The position numbers and the translations under genes are program-made. DNA of 64,000 nucleotides from Nocardia jinanensis (GTDB lineage: Bacteria; Actinomycetota; Actinomycetes; Mycobacteriales; Mycobacteriaceae): positions 806,001 through 870,000 of the forward strand of contig NZ_BMMH01000002.1 of the NCBI RefSeq assembly GCF_014645735.1, read 5' to 3'. The notes under the pieces are model-generated. The model searched no databases, had not been told where the DNA came from, and saw only the letters and a list, made by a program, of their open reading frames with translations. Numbering within the stretch: position 1 is the first letter of the stretch; each line of letters opens with the position of its first letter. Of this stretch, positions 19,174 through 28,326 are shown piece by piece.

Positions 19174-19237
19174 TATGCGATCCGAGTTTCGGCCTCTGGG
19201 CCCATATGACCCAAGGGATCGGGTATCGGTACGGCGT

Positions 19238-20232
19238 TCAGCCGCTGCCGGTGCCGGAGCGGGCCGCGTTGGTGGTGTGGGGCAGGAACGCGGCCGCGAC
19301 GAGGCCGGCAGCGGCGATCGCGGCCAGGGTGATCATGGCAGCGGCGTAGGCGTGGCCGGTCAGTCCGGCGACGAGGATGGTTCCGGCGATGGCGGTGCCC
19401 AGGGAGGAGCCGAGGTTGGAGACGCTGCGGGAGAGTCCGGAAATCTCGCCTTGGAGGTGTTCCCCGAAAGCGGATTGGACTATGTCGACCGAGGGGGTGA
19501 GCATCGCTCCGAGTCCGAGCCCGATGAGCAAGAGGCCGGGCGCGAAACCCCAGGGGTTGATCGAACGGCCGGCCAGCGCGAGCAGGATCGCGATACCGGT
19601 GATGGTGACGGCGAAGCCGGTCATGATCAAGCTGCGCCGGGTCTGGCGCCGGGCCAGCCACGCGGCCGATAACGATGTCATGAGCAGGCCGACGGTGGCC
19701 GCGGTGAAGACGACACCTGTTTGGATGGCGTTGTAGCCGCGGACGACCTGGAGGTAGGTCGACACCACGAACGAGGTGCCCATGAGTACCAGCCACTGGA
19801 TGTTCTGGGTGACCAGCCCGAGGTTGGCAACCCGGTCACCGAACAGGCGCGTCGACAGCAGAGGTTCGCGGCCGGAGTGTTCGGCTGCCCGTACGGTGGC
19901 GAAGAAGATCGCGAGCACGAACGCGCCGGCGACCAGCAGCGCGATCATCAGCCAGAGGTTGTCGTCGGCGGCGAGTATGCCCGTGACGAGAAGGATCAAC
20001 CCGGTCGCCGACAGTGCCGCGCCGCGTATATCGAACCGGCGGGACGGGTCTGGCGGTATCGGGTCGAGGATCCGGCGGCTGGACACGATGATCACGACGA
20101 GGACGGCGGCTTGGAACACGAAGGCGGCGCGCCAGCTGATGGCGGAGGTGATGAGTCCGCCGATCAGGGGTCCGGCGGCGGCGCCGATACCGCCCATGGC
20201 CATGATCGCGCCGAAGGCCCGCGCGCGGGAGC
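19238..20232 (-). pseudogene. MFS transporter (DHA2-like), N-terminus deleted
   Basis: About 330 codons match the middle and C-terminal parts of an EmrB/QacA-type drug:proton antiporter (ARAFGAIMAMGGIGAAAGPLIGG region at the 5-prime edge, then about ten hydrophobic segments). A complete protein would have roughly 130 more residues with the first helices. Family likeness stops abruptly near 20230, where the sequence becomes the start of a GH15 gene in a different frame. The transporter is therefore headless and almost certainly inactive. Confidence 0.85.
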
Positions 20233-20244
20233 TGGATTCGGTGC

Positions 20245-20394
20245 GGCATCCAGCAGCGAAGCGAACACGCTCGGAGAATCGAACCGCGGGCTGCACCACC
20301 AGTCGATCGTGCCCGTCGACGAGATCAGCGCCGCAGTCTGCAGATCACCGACGATCCCGTGCTCGGCGATCGGTGGATATGCGTTCACAACCAC
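20245..20394 (-). pseudogene. GH15 glycoside hydrolase, 5-prime fragment of about 50 codons
   Basis: From the GTG at 20394 the frame reads NAYPPIAEHGIVGDLQTAAL, then STGTIDWWCSPRFDSPSVF and SLLDA, the conserved N-terminus of GH15 glucoamylase/trehalase-like enzymes of about 600 residues. Likeness ends at about 20245, after which the same frame reads antisense-like Pro/Ser sequence over the MFS remnant. Only the first 8 per cent of the enzyme is left. Confidence 0.83.
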
Positions 20395-20426
20395 TCCCGT
20401 CGGAAAGGAGCCGTGCGCTGTCGCCG

Positions 20427-20915
20427 TCAGTCGGCGAAGACCTCGCGCAGCTTGGCTTCCTGCTCATGAGACAGATTGGTCGAGACCAGCTCGGCGGATT
20501 GCCCCTGGAAGGCGTCGTGGATCCGGTCCAGGGTGGCATCGGAGGTCAGCGCGAACAGCGCCGAGGTACCCGGGGTGAGCTTGTCGCGCACCTCCTTGAT
20601 GAAATCGTCGTCGATCCCGATATCGGCCATCGACCCCGACATCGCGCCCAGACCCGCCCCGACCGCGGCCCCGATCAACGGGATGAAGAACAGCAGACCG
20701 AACAACAACCCCCAGAACGCCCCACCCAGCGCACCGATACCGGCGAGGCTGTGCAGCTGGCGGGTCTTCGGTTTCTTCGCGCTCGCAGGCCAGCTCACCA
20801 CCGCGGCGTCCTGCACGGTGATCAGCTCCCGGCGCTGCAGGTCCTCCAACGTGGACACCGCAGTATCGGCGCCGGTCTCGCTGGGGAACTTCCACACGGT
20901 CAACGTCCCAGCCAT
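20427..20915 (-). CDS. DUF1269 family membrane-associated protein
   Basis: This protein has 162 residues. The opening TLTVWKFPSETGADTAVSTL and the central Gly-rich hydrophobic block (GALGGAFWGLLFGLLFFIPL, then GAAVGAGLGAMSG) are typical of DUF1269 proteins. The C-terminal half is soluble and ends with EQEAKLREVFAD. The start is the ATG at 20915 behind GGGGAG. In actinobacteria such genes are often near stress or inducible membrane genes, as here. Function unknown. Confidence 0.85.
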   Translation of the reverse strand: MAGTLTVWKFPSETGADTAVSTLEDLQRRELITVQDAAVVSWPASAKKPKTRQLHSLAGIGALGGAFWGLLFGLLFFIPLIGAAVGAGLGAMSGSMADIGIDDDFIKEVRDKLTPGTSALFALTSDATLDRIHDAFQGQSAELVSTNLSHEQEAKLREVFAD

Positions 20916-21015
20916 ATCGGTCTCCCCTCGTCGGTGGCGAACTGCCGCTACGAACGCTAGGTCCGCGGCGGGCACGGTGGGCTCACCCGCGGCGGGTGAG
21001 CCCACCGTGCCCGGA

Positions 21016-21432
21016 TCACATCTGCTGCGGCCGCCACGCCGACACCGCCCAGATCACCACCACATCGACAGCGATGACCACCATCGACCACCACGGGTAA
21101 TACGGGATCCACAGAAAATTCGCGACGATGGACAACCCCGCCAACAACACCGCCGTGACCCGGGCCCAGAACGCACCGGTCATCAAAGCGATCGCCGCGA
21201 CCGCCAGCAGCACACCCAACACGATATGGACCCAACCCCAGGTCGTCGTCGAGAACTGCAGGATGTAATCCGGCCCCTCGACGAACATCTCATCGGCCGC
21301 CACCGCGGAGATACCGGCCAGAATCGACAGCACCCCCGCCGCCAGCAGCAACACCGCCGCCGCGATCGACGTCACCGCGGCCACACCCCGCTTCACCGAC
21401 GAACCGCCCGCATCGGCCCCATAGGTCGCCAT
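21016..21432 (-). CDS. Four-helix membrane protein (DUF7144-like)
   Basis: This membrane protein has 138 residues and four hydrophobic segments. The pattern includes AVLLLAAGVLSILAGISAVA, then TTWGWVHIVLGVLLAVAAIA and IPYYPWWSMVVIAVDVVVIW. It looks like the small actinobacterial integral membrane family often annotated DUF7144. The ATG at 21432 gives MATYGADAGG; an in-frame upstream start is less likely. It lies 100 bases before the DUF1269 gene on the same strand and may be co-transcribed with it. Confidence 0.8.
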   Translation of the reverse strand: MATYGADAGGSSVKRGVAAVTSIAAAVLLLAAGVLSILAGISAVAADEMFVEGPDYILQFSTTTWGWVHIVLGVLLAVAAIALMTGAFWARVTAVLLAGLSIVANFLWIPYYPWWSMVVIAVDVVVIWAVSAWRPQQM

Positions 21433-21549
21433 ATCCCGCCCTTTCCGCGAGTGACTGATCCACAACAATCACCTTCAGCCGACGCCGGTCACCTCACCCG
21501 CCGAGGATGAACCCCACCCACATCCCAGCGTCCAGAAATGGGGGCCATG

Positions 21550-21905
21550 ATGGACATATCCAGCTCAGAGCTACTGGGGGCCCGATTCGTGCACCCTGCC
21601 CACCGTGGAACAGCCGATCCGGGTCGCCGAGTTCGACCAGTTCTTCACCGACGCGGTCCGCAGCACCCGCCGGCCGGACCCTCTTCTTGCCGCTGGTCGC
21701 GCTGGTGACCGTGTTCTGTGCGCTGTGGTTTGCCGCGTTTCCGGCCCCTCCCGGAACCGACGGCCGGCCCTGTACAGCCGGCAAAGCCTCGGGAAGGGAG
21801 CCGCGTCGCGGTCGCCTTCGCACTCACTGCGGTGATCATCGTCGCCGCGTTGTTCCTACCCCGGCACGCGGCCCGCGACCGCGAGAGGATGCCAACCGCC
21901 CTGGT
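21550..21905 (+). pseudogene. Degraded small-protein and membrane-protein remnants
   Basis: Plus-strand codons at 21551-21680 read AQSYWGPDSCTLPTVEQP then IRVAEFDQFFTDAVR, matching the N-terminus of a small actinobacterial protein, but the likely ATG at 21550 is out of frame and likeness stops near 21680. After it, two hydrophobic segments appear in different frames: LFLPLVALVTVFCALWFAAF (about 21675-21740) and VAVAFALTAVIIVAALFLP (about 21810-21865). Nothing intact remains in this 490-base gap. Confidence 0.5.
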
Positions 21906-21923
21906 GTCCGACCCACCGGAAGG

Positions 21924-22571
21924 TCACTCGGGTTCGGTGCTACCGGTGGTCGTGAACAGCGTGCGGCGACCGACTTCGACCGTGTGGTCGGCGAAGCGCT
22001 CGTAGTAGCGGCCCAGTAGGGCGAGATCGACCGCGGTGGTGGTGCCGCCGGTGTATTCGGGGCCGAGGATGTGATTGAGCAGATCGCGGTGCAGCTGGTC
22101 CATCACGTCGTCACGGCCTTCGAGCGCGGCCGCGGCTTCGGCATCGCCGGTCGCCAGGACCTGCGCGGCCGAGGCGGCCATCGATACCGCGGCCGCGCCC
22201 ATCCGGGACACCGTTTCCCGCAGCGGATCGGGCATGACCGGGTGGGGGTGGCGGCGGCGCACCAGCCCGGCGATATGAGCACACAGCCCGCCCATACGTG
22301 CGAGGTTGGCCGACAGCTGCAACGCGGTCACGACTCGCCGCAGTTCGGAGGCGACCGGAGCCTGCAGAGCCAGCAACATCACCGCGGCGTCCTCGGCATC
22401 CTGTCCCATCGCCTCGACGTGGGCGCACAGGTCGATCGCGTGTTCGGCCTGCTCGATATCGGTCTCGAGCAGGGCCCGGGTGGCGGTGGCGATCGCGGTC
22501 TCGTCCCGTAGGCACATCTGCTCGAGCATCCCGGTCAGCTGTTCGAGTTCCTCGTGGAAGCGAGTCCGCAT
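21924..22571 (-). CDS. phoU: PhoU-family phosphate transport regulator
   Basis: This protein has 215 residues and two PhoU helical repeats. The opening MRTRFHEELEQL, the later PVASELRRVVTALQLSANLARMG and the C-terminal LALLGRYYERFADHTVEVGRR carry the family's conserved E/D-rich metal-binding helices (ARMGGLCAHI, RYYERFADHT). PhoU couples the Pst transporter to the phosphate sensor kinase. No pst or senX3 gene is visible nearby, so it is probably a second copy. Confidence 0.9.
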   Translation of the reverse strand: MRTRFHEELEQLTGMLEQMCLRDETAIATATRALLETDIEQAEHAIDLCAHVEAMGQDAEDAAVMLLALQAPVASELRRVVTALQLSANLARMGGLCAHIAGLVRRRHPHPVMPDPLRETVSRMGAAAVSMAASAAQVLATGDAEAAAALEGRDDVMDQLHRDLLNHILGPEYTGGTTTAVDLALLGRYYERFADHTVEVGRRTLFTTTGSTEPE

Positions 22572-22848
22572 ATGTCATCGAATCATCTCGGGCCGATCGG
22601 AGAACGCGCGGTGCGCCCGGAACTCGCAGACCCGGTGCCGTTCGGACCCGAGGATGGGCTGAACGGCGCGGCCCGAGAGTGCCCCGGCCCGGATGACGAA
22701 ACCGGAAAGGCCCCACGTGCGGGCCGTCACGCGCGCCGGGGGACACCCACCGGTTTCAACGCCCGAAGGTGGGTAAGTCCCGATACGACGGTGCCGCGGT
22801 GTGGCGCACCGGCACAACAGTTCGTTATCGCGTGCCTCGGGAGGGCCG

Positions 22849-23007
22849 GTGTCTTCTTTTCTTTCGTTCCTCACGCTCATGCTCGTACTACCCGGGATGG
22901 CGGCCGCCGCCGCGTGGGTATCGGTGGCGGTGAGCGTATGGCTGGAGAGCCGTCGTGCGTCCGAGTACGCGGGTTCTTCCCGGCGGCCCGCGCGCGGCCG
23001 CATCTGA
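22849..23007 (+). CDS. Possible small single-span membrane protein
   Basis: A 52-codon frame from the GTG at 22849, preceded by GGGAGG at a suitable distance. It reads SSFLSFLTLMLVLPGMAAAA then WVSVAVSVWLESRR, a single long hydrophobic segment, and ends in an Arg-rich tail. No family is recognised. The remaining parts of the 518-base gap (22572-23089) show nothing else that can be supported. Confidence 0.4.
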   Translation: MSSFLSFLTLMLVLPGMAAAAAWVSVAVSVWLESRRASEYAGSSRRPARGRI

Positions 23008-23089
23008 GACCGAGGGGTCGGGGTACTTCGCTGTCCAACGAGTGGCGAAGACCGCCGGTCGCCGCGTCCGCGCCGGCCGGGTGGGGAAA

Positions 23090-24424
23090 TCACGAATCCG
23101 GCGGAGCCTCGGTGGAGATATAGCGGTTCAGTCGATCGGGATCGGAATCCGCGTCGTCGGCGAGCATATGCAGCACCCACTGCGATTTGCCGTTCTTCTT
23201 GGCGCGATACAGACCAGTGTCGGCGGCATCGATCAGAGTTTCGGCCTGCCCGCTCTGCACAGTGGTCAGCACGGCCCCGATGCTGGCCGAAACCTGCACC
23301 CGGTGACTGTTGGTCGTCACCGGATCGGTCAGTGCGCCCAGTAGGTTGTCCGCCACTCGGCTTATCTTCCAGGCGTCGACCGGCGGCGGTACCAGCGCGA
23401 CGAATTCGTCGCCACCGATCCGGGCCACCAGGCAGTCCAGATCCTGCACACTCTCGAGCAGACGTCCGGCGACGGCGGTGAGCACCCGATCGCCCGTGCC
23501 GTGGCCGTAACGATCGTTGATATGTTTGAACCGGTCCAGATCCACGAAGCACAATCCGATTTGTTCGTGACCGTTCGCCTCGGCCATCACGGTATCGAGC
23601 CGCTCCAGTAACTGGCGGCGGTTGGGCAGGCCGGTGAGCGGGTCGTGCCGGGCCTGCCGGTGGAGTTCCTGGCGCATCCGGTGCTGTTCGGTGACGTCCT
23701 CCCCTACCGCCAAGAGATAGTTCGGATGACCCTCTCCACCCACGACGAAGGTGATGGAGAAGCTAGCCCACCCGTAGCTGCCGTCGGCACGTCCGATCTG
23801 CTGTTCCAGTTTCACCGTCCCCCGGCGGTTGGGCACCAGCTTTTCGTAGACCAGTTTGCGGATCCGCTCCCGATCCTCGGGGTGGGCGAATTCGTAGACC
23901 GAGATACCGCGTAGTTCGTCGATCGGGACGCCGATCATATCGGCGAGCTTCTGGTTGACATCAAGTAGGACACCGTTGGTGTCGCCAACGGCGATGGCCA
24001 CCGCCGCGTTCTCGAACACCACCCGATAACGCTGGTCCGATTGCCGAGTGGACTGGGCCTCTCCCGTACTGTGGGCGGCGAATCGTAGCTGCCGGTGCGC
24101 TCCGAAACCCTCGCCCAGCTTGGTGAGCAGAATCGACATTCGCGTCACGGCGCCGGGATCGGCTTCCGGCCCGACGAGACTCCACAGAATCGGCGCCGAG
24201 ACCTCCAGCGCGTAGTCCATGTCCACATCCACAGTGGCCAGAGCCGCACCGGCCCGCGCACCCGCGGTGGGGTCGAACGGTGTCGCGGTGAGAGCTCCGG
24301 CCAGATCGTGCACCAGCCAATGCAGGAGCTGATCGATATCCGATCCGGACGGTGCGGGTTCGCCGGTCGCCCGTAGTGCCCGAGACCACGAGCGGACCAG
24401 TTCGTCGTGCCCCGACCCGTCCAT
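23090..24424 (-). CDS. PAS-GGDEF diguanylate cyclase
   Basis: This 444-residue protein makes cyclic di-GMP. The N-terminal 150 or so residues are an unclassified helical domain, residues 165-280 form a PAS domain (YRVVFENAAVAIAVGDTNGV), and the C-terminus is a GGDEF domain with an intact motif RIGGDEF at 337-341. The upstream I-site RxxD is absent, so product inhibition at that site is unlikely. There is no EAL domain and no membrane segment. The ATG at 24424 gives MDGSGHDELV; the frame is open further up. It lies 93 bases after the terpene cyclase gene. Confidence 0.9.
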   Translation of the reverse strand: MDGSGHDELVRSWSRALRATGEPAPSGSDIDQLLHWLVHDLAGALTATPFDPTAGARAGAALATVDVDMDYALEVSAPILWSLVGPEADPGAVTRMSILLTKLGEGFGAHRQLRFAAHSTGEAQSTRQSDQRYRVVFENAAVAIAVGDTNGVLLDVNQKLADMIGVPIDELRGISVYEFAHPEDRERIRKLVYEKLVPNRRGTVKLEQQIGRADGSYGWASFSITFVVGGEGHPNYLLAVGEDVTEQHRMRQELHRQARHDPLTGLPNRRQLLERLDTVMAEANGHEQIGLCFVDLDRFKHINDRYGHGTGDRVLTAVAGRLLESVQDLDCLVARIGGDEFVALVPPPVDAWKISRVADNLLGALTDPVTTNSHRVQVSASIGAVLTTVQSGQAETLIDAADTGLYRAKKNGKSQWVLHMLADDADSDPDRLNRYISTEAPPDS

Positions 24425-24517
24425 CACGCCCCTTCGTTCATCCGCTGCCCCGACACCGACGCAGCTCTGCGTCACCCCATGCCGAGCGCCGCCACCCCGA
24501 CGAATGACCATCCTTCC

Positions 24518-25657
24518 TCATCGGACCGGGCCTTCTCCACTCGGATGGTGGTTGTTCTCCGCGAAAATACCGCCGCCCTTGTACCGGGTAGTCATCAGTT
24601 GCCACACCCAGGTGGCCTGGACACAGCCCTCGAGATCGTCGAGATGTGTCAGGATCGGCGACGCCGGGCCGCTGTCCAGGATATCCGGTTCGGCGCAGCG
24701 CGCGGCGAGCGCGGCGTGCAGCCCGCGGAATTCGGTGAGCCTGTCACGGATCAGTCCGGCCGCGACACGCACGGCGTCGGCGAGTGTTGCGCCCGGGCTG
24801 TTCAGAAAGCACACCGATATCAGGTTGAAATCGGAGCGGTCCGCGATGCACTCCTTCTCGAAGGAGAACATATCGTTCATCAACGCCCCGATCTCGGCGG
24901 TGACCACCCGTAATCGGCGCAGATCGTCCACGAGCCCCGCGGCGGCGGACCACTCCCGGCCGAGATAGCTGTCCCGGCCGAATTCGCACAGGGCGATAGC
25001 CGGGTACATACCCGACACCTGCGCCCGGAGATCGATGTATTCGGCCGTGGTCAGGAGGTCACGGCGAGACCGGGCGTTCTGATCCCGGATCGCGGTGCGC
25101 AGATGCTCGACGGTCGACTCCAGGAACCGGTCGAGCCACTCCGGATCCGCGTCCTGCGCGTGCAGCCGGGACAGGAAATCGACCGTCGCCTTTTCTATCG
25201 GAGAGGGATTCTCCGGTGCGGTGCGCGATTCGAGCAGGCCGCAGAGGCGGTCGAGTTCGGTGCGTGCCCGGCGCTGTTCGTCTTCCGGCAGGTGTCCGAA
25301 CTTCTCCCGGCCCACAGTGTCGTTGAGCCAGAACAGGATCGCGTTGAACAAGCCGATTGCGGTCAACCGTTCCACGCTGACCGGGCCCGGGTGCAGATAC
25401 GGCGTCATGCTGTTGTAGTGCGCGCCGCCCGGCTCCAGCCAGATCCCCTGGGCGCGACAATATTCCTCCACGTCCGCACAGACCTGCTCGCCGAATTCGC
25501 TCGGTCTGAACTCTTTGCTGTAGTCTGCGATATCGCAGTCGGGCGTACTGAACAGTTCCCGTAGCGACCAGGGTTTTTCCGTACGTACCCAGATCTCGTG
25601 TTGTACGCGCATATCCGCGATGTTCCGCTCGAGCGCCGATGTGTATCGAGAAGCCAC
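24518..25657 (-). CDS. Class I terpene cyclase (bacterial terpene synthase family)
   Basis: This 379-residue enzyme is expected to ionise a prenyl diphosphate and cyclise it. The second metal motif is complete, N261-D262-x-x-S265-x-x-x-E269 (NDMFSFEKE), and TRYKGGG near the C-terminus supplies the conserved Arg-Tyr pair. The first motif, usually DDxxD, is here W-L-N112-D113-T-V-G, so the leading Asp is Asn. R211 in YIDLRAQVSG is a candidate diphosphate sensor. GGGAGGAG eight bases upstream picks the GTG at 25657. Product cannot be predicted. Neighbours are an AraC regulator and a P450. Confidence 0.88.
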   Translation of the reverse strand: MASRYTSALERNIADMRVQHEIWVRTEKPWSLRELFSTPDCDIADYSKEFRPSEFGEQVCADVEEYCRAQGIWLEPGGAHYNSMTPYLHPGPVSVERLTAIGLFNAILFWLNDTVGREKFGHLPEDEQRRARTELDRLCGLLESRTAPENPSPIEKATVDFLSRLHAQDADPEWLDRFLESTVEHLRTAIRDQNARSRRDLLTTAEYIDLRAQVSGMYPAIALCEFGRDSYLGREWSAAAGLVDDLRRLRVVTAEIGALMNDMFSFEKECIADRSDFNLISVCFLNSPGATLADAVRVAAGLIRDRLTEFRGLHAALAARCAEPDILDSGPASPILTHLDDLEGCVQATWVWQLMTTRYKGGGIFAENNHHPSGEGPVR

Positions 25658-25679
25658 GACGACTCTCCTCCCGCATGAT

Positions 25680-25698
25680 CCAAACCCTTCAAGTTTGG
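25680..25698. promoter_or_regulatory. Inverted repeat before the terpene cyclase gene
   Basis: CCAAAC (25680-25685) and GTTTGG (25693-25698) are separated by seven bases, 22 bases upstream of the cyclase start codon. It lies in the short gap after the AraC gene and could be an operator or a small hairpin. The binding factor is unknown; the adjacent AraC protein is a candidate. Confidence 0.4.
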
Positions 25699-25750
25699 TC
25701 GACGAGAGCGTTCGTGTCATCCCCGCGGTGTACCCCCGGTCGGGGCACCG

Positions 25751-26812
25751 CTAAACGCCGAGGTCGGGCCGGTTCGGGTCGGCGAGGTGATCGCGGTTTT
25801 CACCGGCGGCAACCGATACCGGAAGGCAAACAGCGGCCGGGTCGATCGCCGATCGTCGAGCCCCGTCACCGATCGTCCGGGCGGCGAGTTCGCCGCGCCG
25901 GCGCTGCCGGAACTCCCGGGGCGTCTCCCCCATGGCTTCCTTGAACGCGGTGGAGAACCACGCCGCGTTCAAACCGCACCGGGCGGCCAGATCACCGATC
26001 GGCACGGCGGCGTAGGCGGGATCCTCGAGGAACGCGCACGCGGCTCGCAGGGCTTCGGCACGCCGCAGATCGCGGAAAGTGGTCCCACCGCGGTGCAAGA
26101 TGGCACGCACCTGCCGGGGGGACCAGCCCAGCGCGGCGGCGACAGCGGGCAACCGGATATCCCGGTGGCCGATATGGGTACGCAGATATCGCCGGACCTG
26201 TTCGATCACCTCGCCGTGCTGGCCCAGCTGCGGACTCACCTCGCCGACCGAAAGCATGCACAGCAGCTCTCCGATGCGATGACATACCGCGTCGAACTCG
26301 CGCCCCGACAATGCCGCCTGCTCCGCATGCGTGCTGCGGATGAGCGTCCGGGTGATCCGGCCGAGGCCGGACGACAGATTCAGCTCCGCGGCATGGGTAC
26401 CGAAAGACCCCGTCCGCCCCTCTATTTCATCGCGAGGGACCTGGAAGGCGTAGGCAGATGAACGCGGAATGTGAAGGTGGCACACCGTATCGAGCACAGT
26501 GACGGCACCTCGGCCGGGGTCTGCGCTGGTCACACCGCCGTCGCGGTACCGGACCGTATAGGTCCCCTGTTCGGGGACCACCACCCAGTAGAAATCGTCG
26601 CCCGCGACCCGGCGGATATGCGGCCGGGTCCGGCGTGAGGTCCGTGCTCCTCGTTGATCCCAGCGCAGCAGCCGGTAGTCGGCGCTCTCCTGCACCGACA
26701 TCGTCGCGCTCCACCGGTCGGACTCGTGGTAGTCGTGATCCATCGGCATCAGACCGTCGGCGATCGTGGTCCACGACGCCGAACTCCGCGCGGTCACGCT
26801 ATAGAACTCCAC
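25751..26812 (-). CDS. AraC-family transcriptional regulator
   Basis: This 353-residue protein has an N-terminal AraC-binding-like sensory domain (HIRRVAGDDFYWVVVPEQG) and a C-terminal double helix-turn-helix. Recognisable pieces are RLPAVAAALGWSPRQVRAIL for the first HTH and DLAARCGLNAAWFSTAFKEA with GETPREFRQRR for the second. The start is the GTG at 26812. It sits between the terpene cyclase and the P450 on the same strand, with gaps of 93 and 51 bases, and is the likely pathway-specific regulator. Confidence 0.9.
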   Translation of the reverse strand: MEFYSVTARSSASWTTIADGLMPMDHDYHESDRWSATMSVQESADYRLLRWDQRGARTSRRTRPHIRRVAGDDFYWVVVPEQGTYTVRYRDGGVTSADPGRGAVTVLDTVCHLHIPRSSAYAFQVPRDEIEGRTGSFGTHAAELNLSSGLGRITRTLIRSTHAEQAALSGREFDAVCHRIGELLCMLSVGEVSPQLGQHGEVIEQVRRYLRTHIGHRDIRLPAVAAALGWSPRQVRAILHRGGTTFRDLRRAEALRAACAFLEDPAYAAVPIGDLAARCGLNAAWFSTAFKEAMGETPREFRQRRRGELAARTIGDGARRSAIDPAAVCLPVSVAAGENRDHLADPNRPDLGV

Positions 26813-26863
26813 AGTGCCCGTCCTACAAGATGGCTCCGGCGGTACCGGCCGGCCGGTCGGCTG

Positions 26864-28084
26864 TTATCGGGCCTCGCCGAGCGAGATCGGAATGGACAGC
26901 GGCCCGATCGTGAAGAACGACGGTGTGTAGGGGACCGCATCCGGGTCGATGGCGAGTCGCAGATCCGGCAGCCGCCGATACAGCGACGCCAGCGCCAACC
27001 GGCCTTCGAGCCGCGCGAGCCCGGCCCCGATGCAGTATCGCGGTCCGTGCCCGAAACCCAGATGCCCGGACCGCTGTTCGCGGGTGATATCGAACCGATC
27101 GGCGGTATCACCGTATTCCGCCGGGTCGATGCCGCATGCCTGGTAGACCACGCCTACCGCGTTGCCCTTCGGAATCGCCACACCCGCAATGTTCACATCT
27201 GTCAGCGTGAACCGCCAACTGGTCATCATCACCGAATGGCGGTAGCGCACGGTCTCCTCGACGACACCGGCCCAGAGGTCGTCCGCTTTCGCCGAGCGCA
27301 GCTGGTCGGGATGTTGGGCCAGCGCGAGTATCGCGTAACCCAGCATATGGACGGTGGTCTCGTGACCGGCGACGAGCATGATCCACAGAACCGCCACCAA
27401 TTCCTCGGTGGTGAGCTTGTCATCCACGTCCCGCGCCTGCACCAGACCGGAGGTGAGGTCGTCACCCGGCGTACGTCCCTTCCGCTCGACCAGTTCGTAC
27501 AGATAGGTCTGGAGTCCGTTCTGTGTCGCGAACGCCTGCTCCGGAGACGTGTTGTGCGCCAGCAGGGTTGCCGTCCAACCGCGCAATCGGCTCCGGTCCT
27601 GATCGGGTATACCGAACAGTTCACAGATCACCGCCATCGGCAAGGCTTCGGTGAACGTGGGCACGAGATCGACCCCGTCACCGGCGGCCACCACCTCGTC
27701 GAGCAGTTCATCGATGATCGCCTGGATACGCGACTCCAGCGCCAGCACCCGGCCCGGCGTGAACGCCTTCCCGATCAGACCGCGCAGCCGCCGGTGGTCG
27801 CTACCGTCCTTGGTCGACAGGTGGTCACCCTGGACCACGGCGCGCAACGGCCAGTCCTGGGGGATGGCTCCGTTGTGCAGGGCGGGCCAGTGCCGGGGGT
27901 CCCGGGCGAATGTGGTGTTGTCACCGGCGAGGATCTCGCGAACGGCCTCATAGGTCAGGGCGAGGTAACCGGGCACTCCGCCGGGAAATTCCACCTCGAC
28001 CACGGGTGCGATATCACGCAGCCGGACGCACGTATCGAGTGGATTCTCGTTGACAGCGGGGAAAGCGGGAAGGGTGATCGACAC
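26864..28084 (-). CDS. Cytochrome P450
   Basis: This 406-residue soluble P450 is a monooxygenase that needs ferredoxin and reductase partners not seen here. The I-helix motif VAGHETTVH, the K-helix EETVRYRHS, and the heme loop FGHGPRYCIGAGLAR with the thiolate Cys at about residue 351 are all intact. AAGGA is directly next to an ATG at 28090 but six bases before the GTG at 28084, so the GTG is the better start. As the first gene of this minus-strand group, upstream of the AraC and terpene cyclase genes, it may oxidise the terpene product. Confidence 0.92.
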   Translation of the reverse strand: MSITLPAFPAVNENPLDTCVRLRDIAPVVEVEFPGGVPGYLALTYEAVREILAGDNTTFARDPRHWPALHNGAIPQDWPLRAVVQGDHLSTKDGSDHRRLRGLIGKAFTPGRVLALESRIQAIIDELLDEVVAAGDGVDLVPTFTEALPMAVICELFGIPDQDRSRLRGWTATLLAHNTSPEQAFATQNGLQTYLYELVERKGRTPGDDLTSGLVQARDVDDKLTTEELVAVLWIMLVAGHETTVHMLGYAILALAQHPDQLRSAKADDLWAGVVEETVRYRHSVMMTSWRFTLTDVNIAGVAIPKGNAVGVVYQACGIDPAEYGDTADRFDITREQRSGHLGFGHGPRYCIGAGLARLEGRLALASLYRRLPDLRLAIDPDAVPYTPSFFTIGPLSIPISLGEAR

Positions 28085-28326
28085 GAACATTCCTTTCGAC
28101 TGGTCCGGAGGTCACCGGACGCTCGCCCGAGGAGTATCGCGCTGCGACCCTCCGGCCGACGATCACGCGGTCCGACTGTGCCCCGAACCCGAAGAAGGCG
28201 GTCGAAAACCCGAAATATGCGGCAGCCGAGATACGCGATATCCGCTCGCGTGTGGACGACGGCCCGGCCTCGGACCATACCGCGATCTATGCCGATATCG
28301 ATAGCTCGTGACCGCGTTCCGCCCGG

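Noticed and set aside
23090..24424. Diguanylate cyclase as part of a cyclic-nucleotide anti-phage system
   Set aside because: It has a PAS sensor and normal GGDEF, and no effector gene typical of such systems lies next to it.
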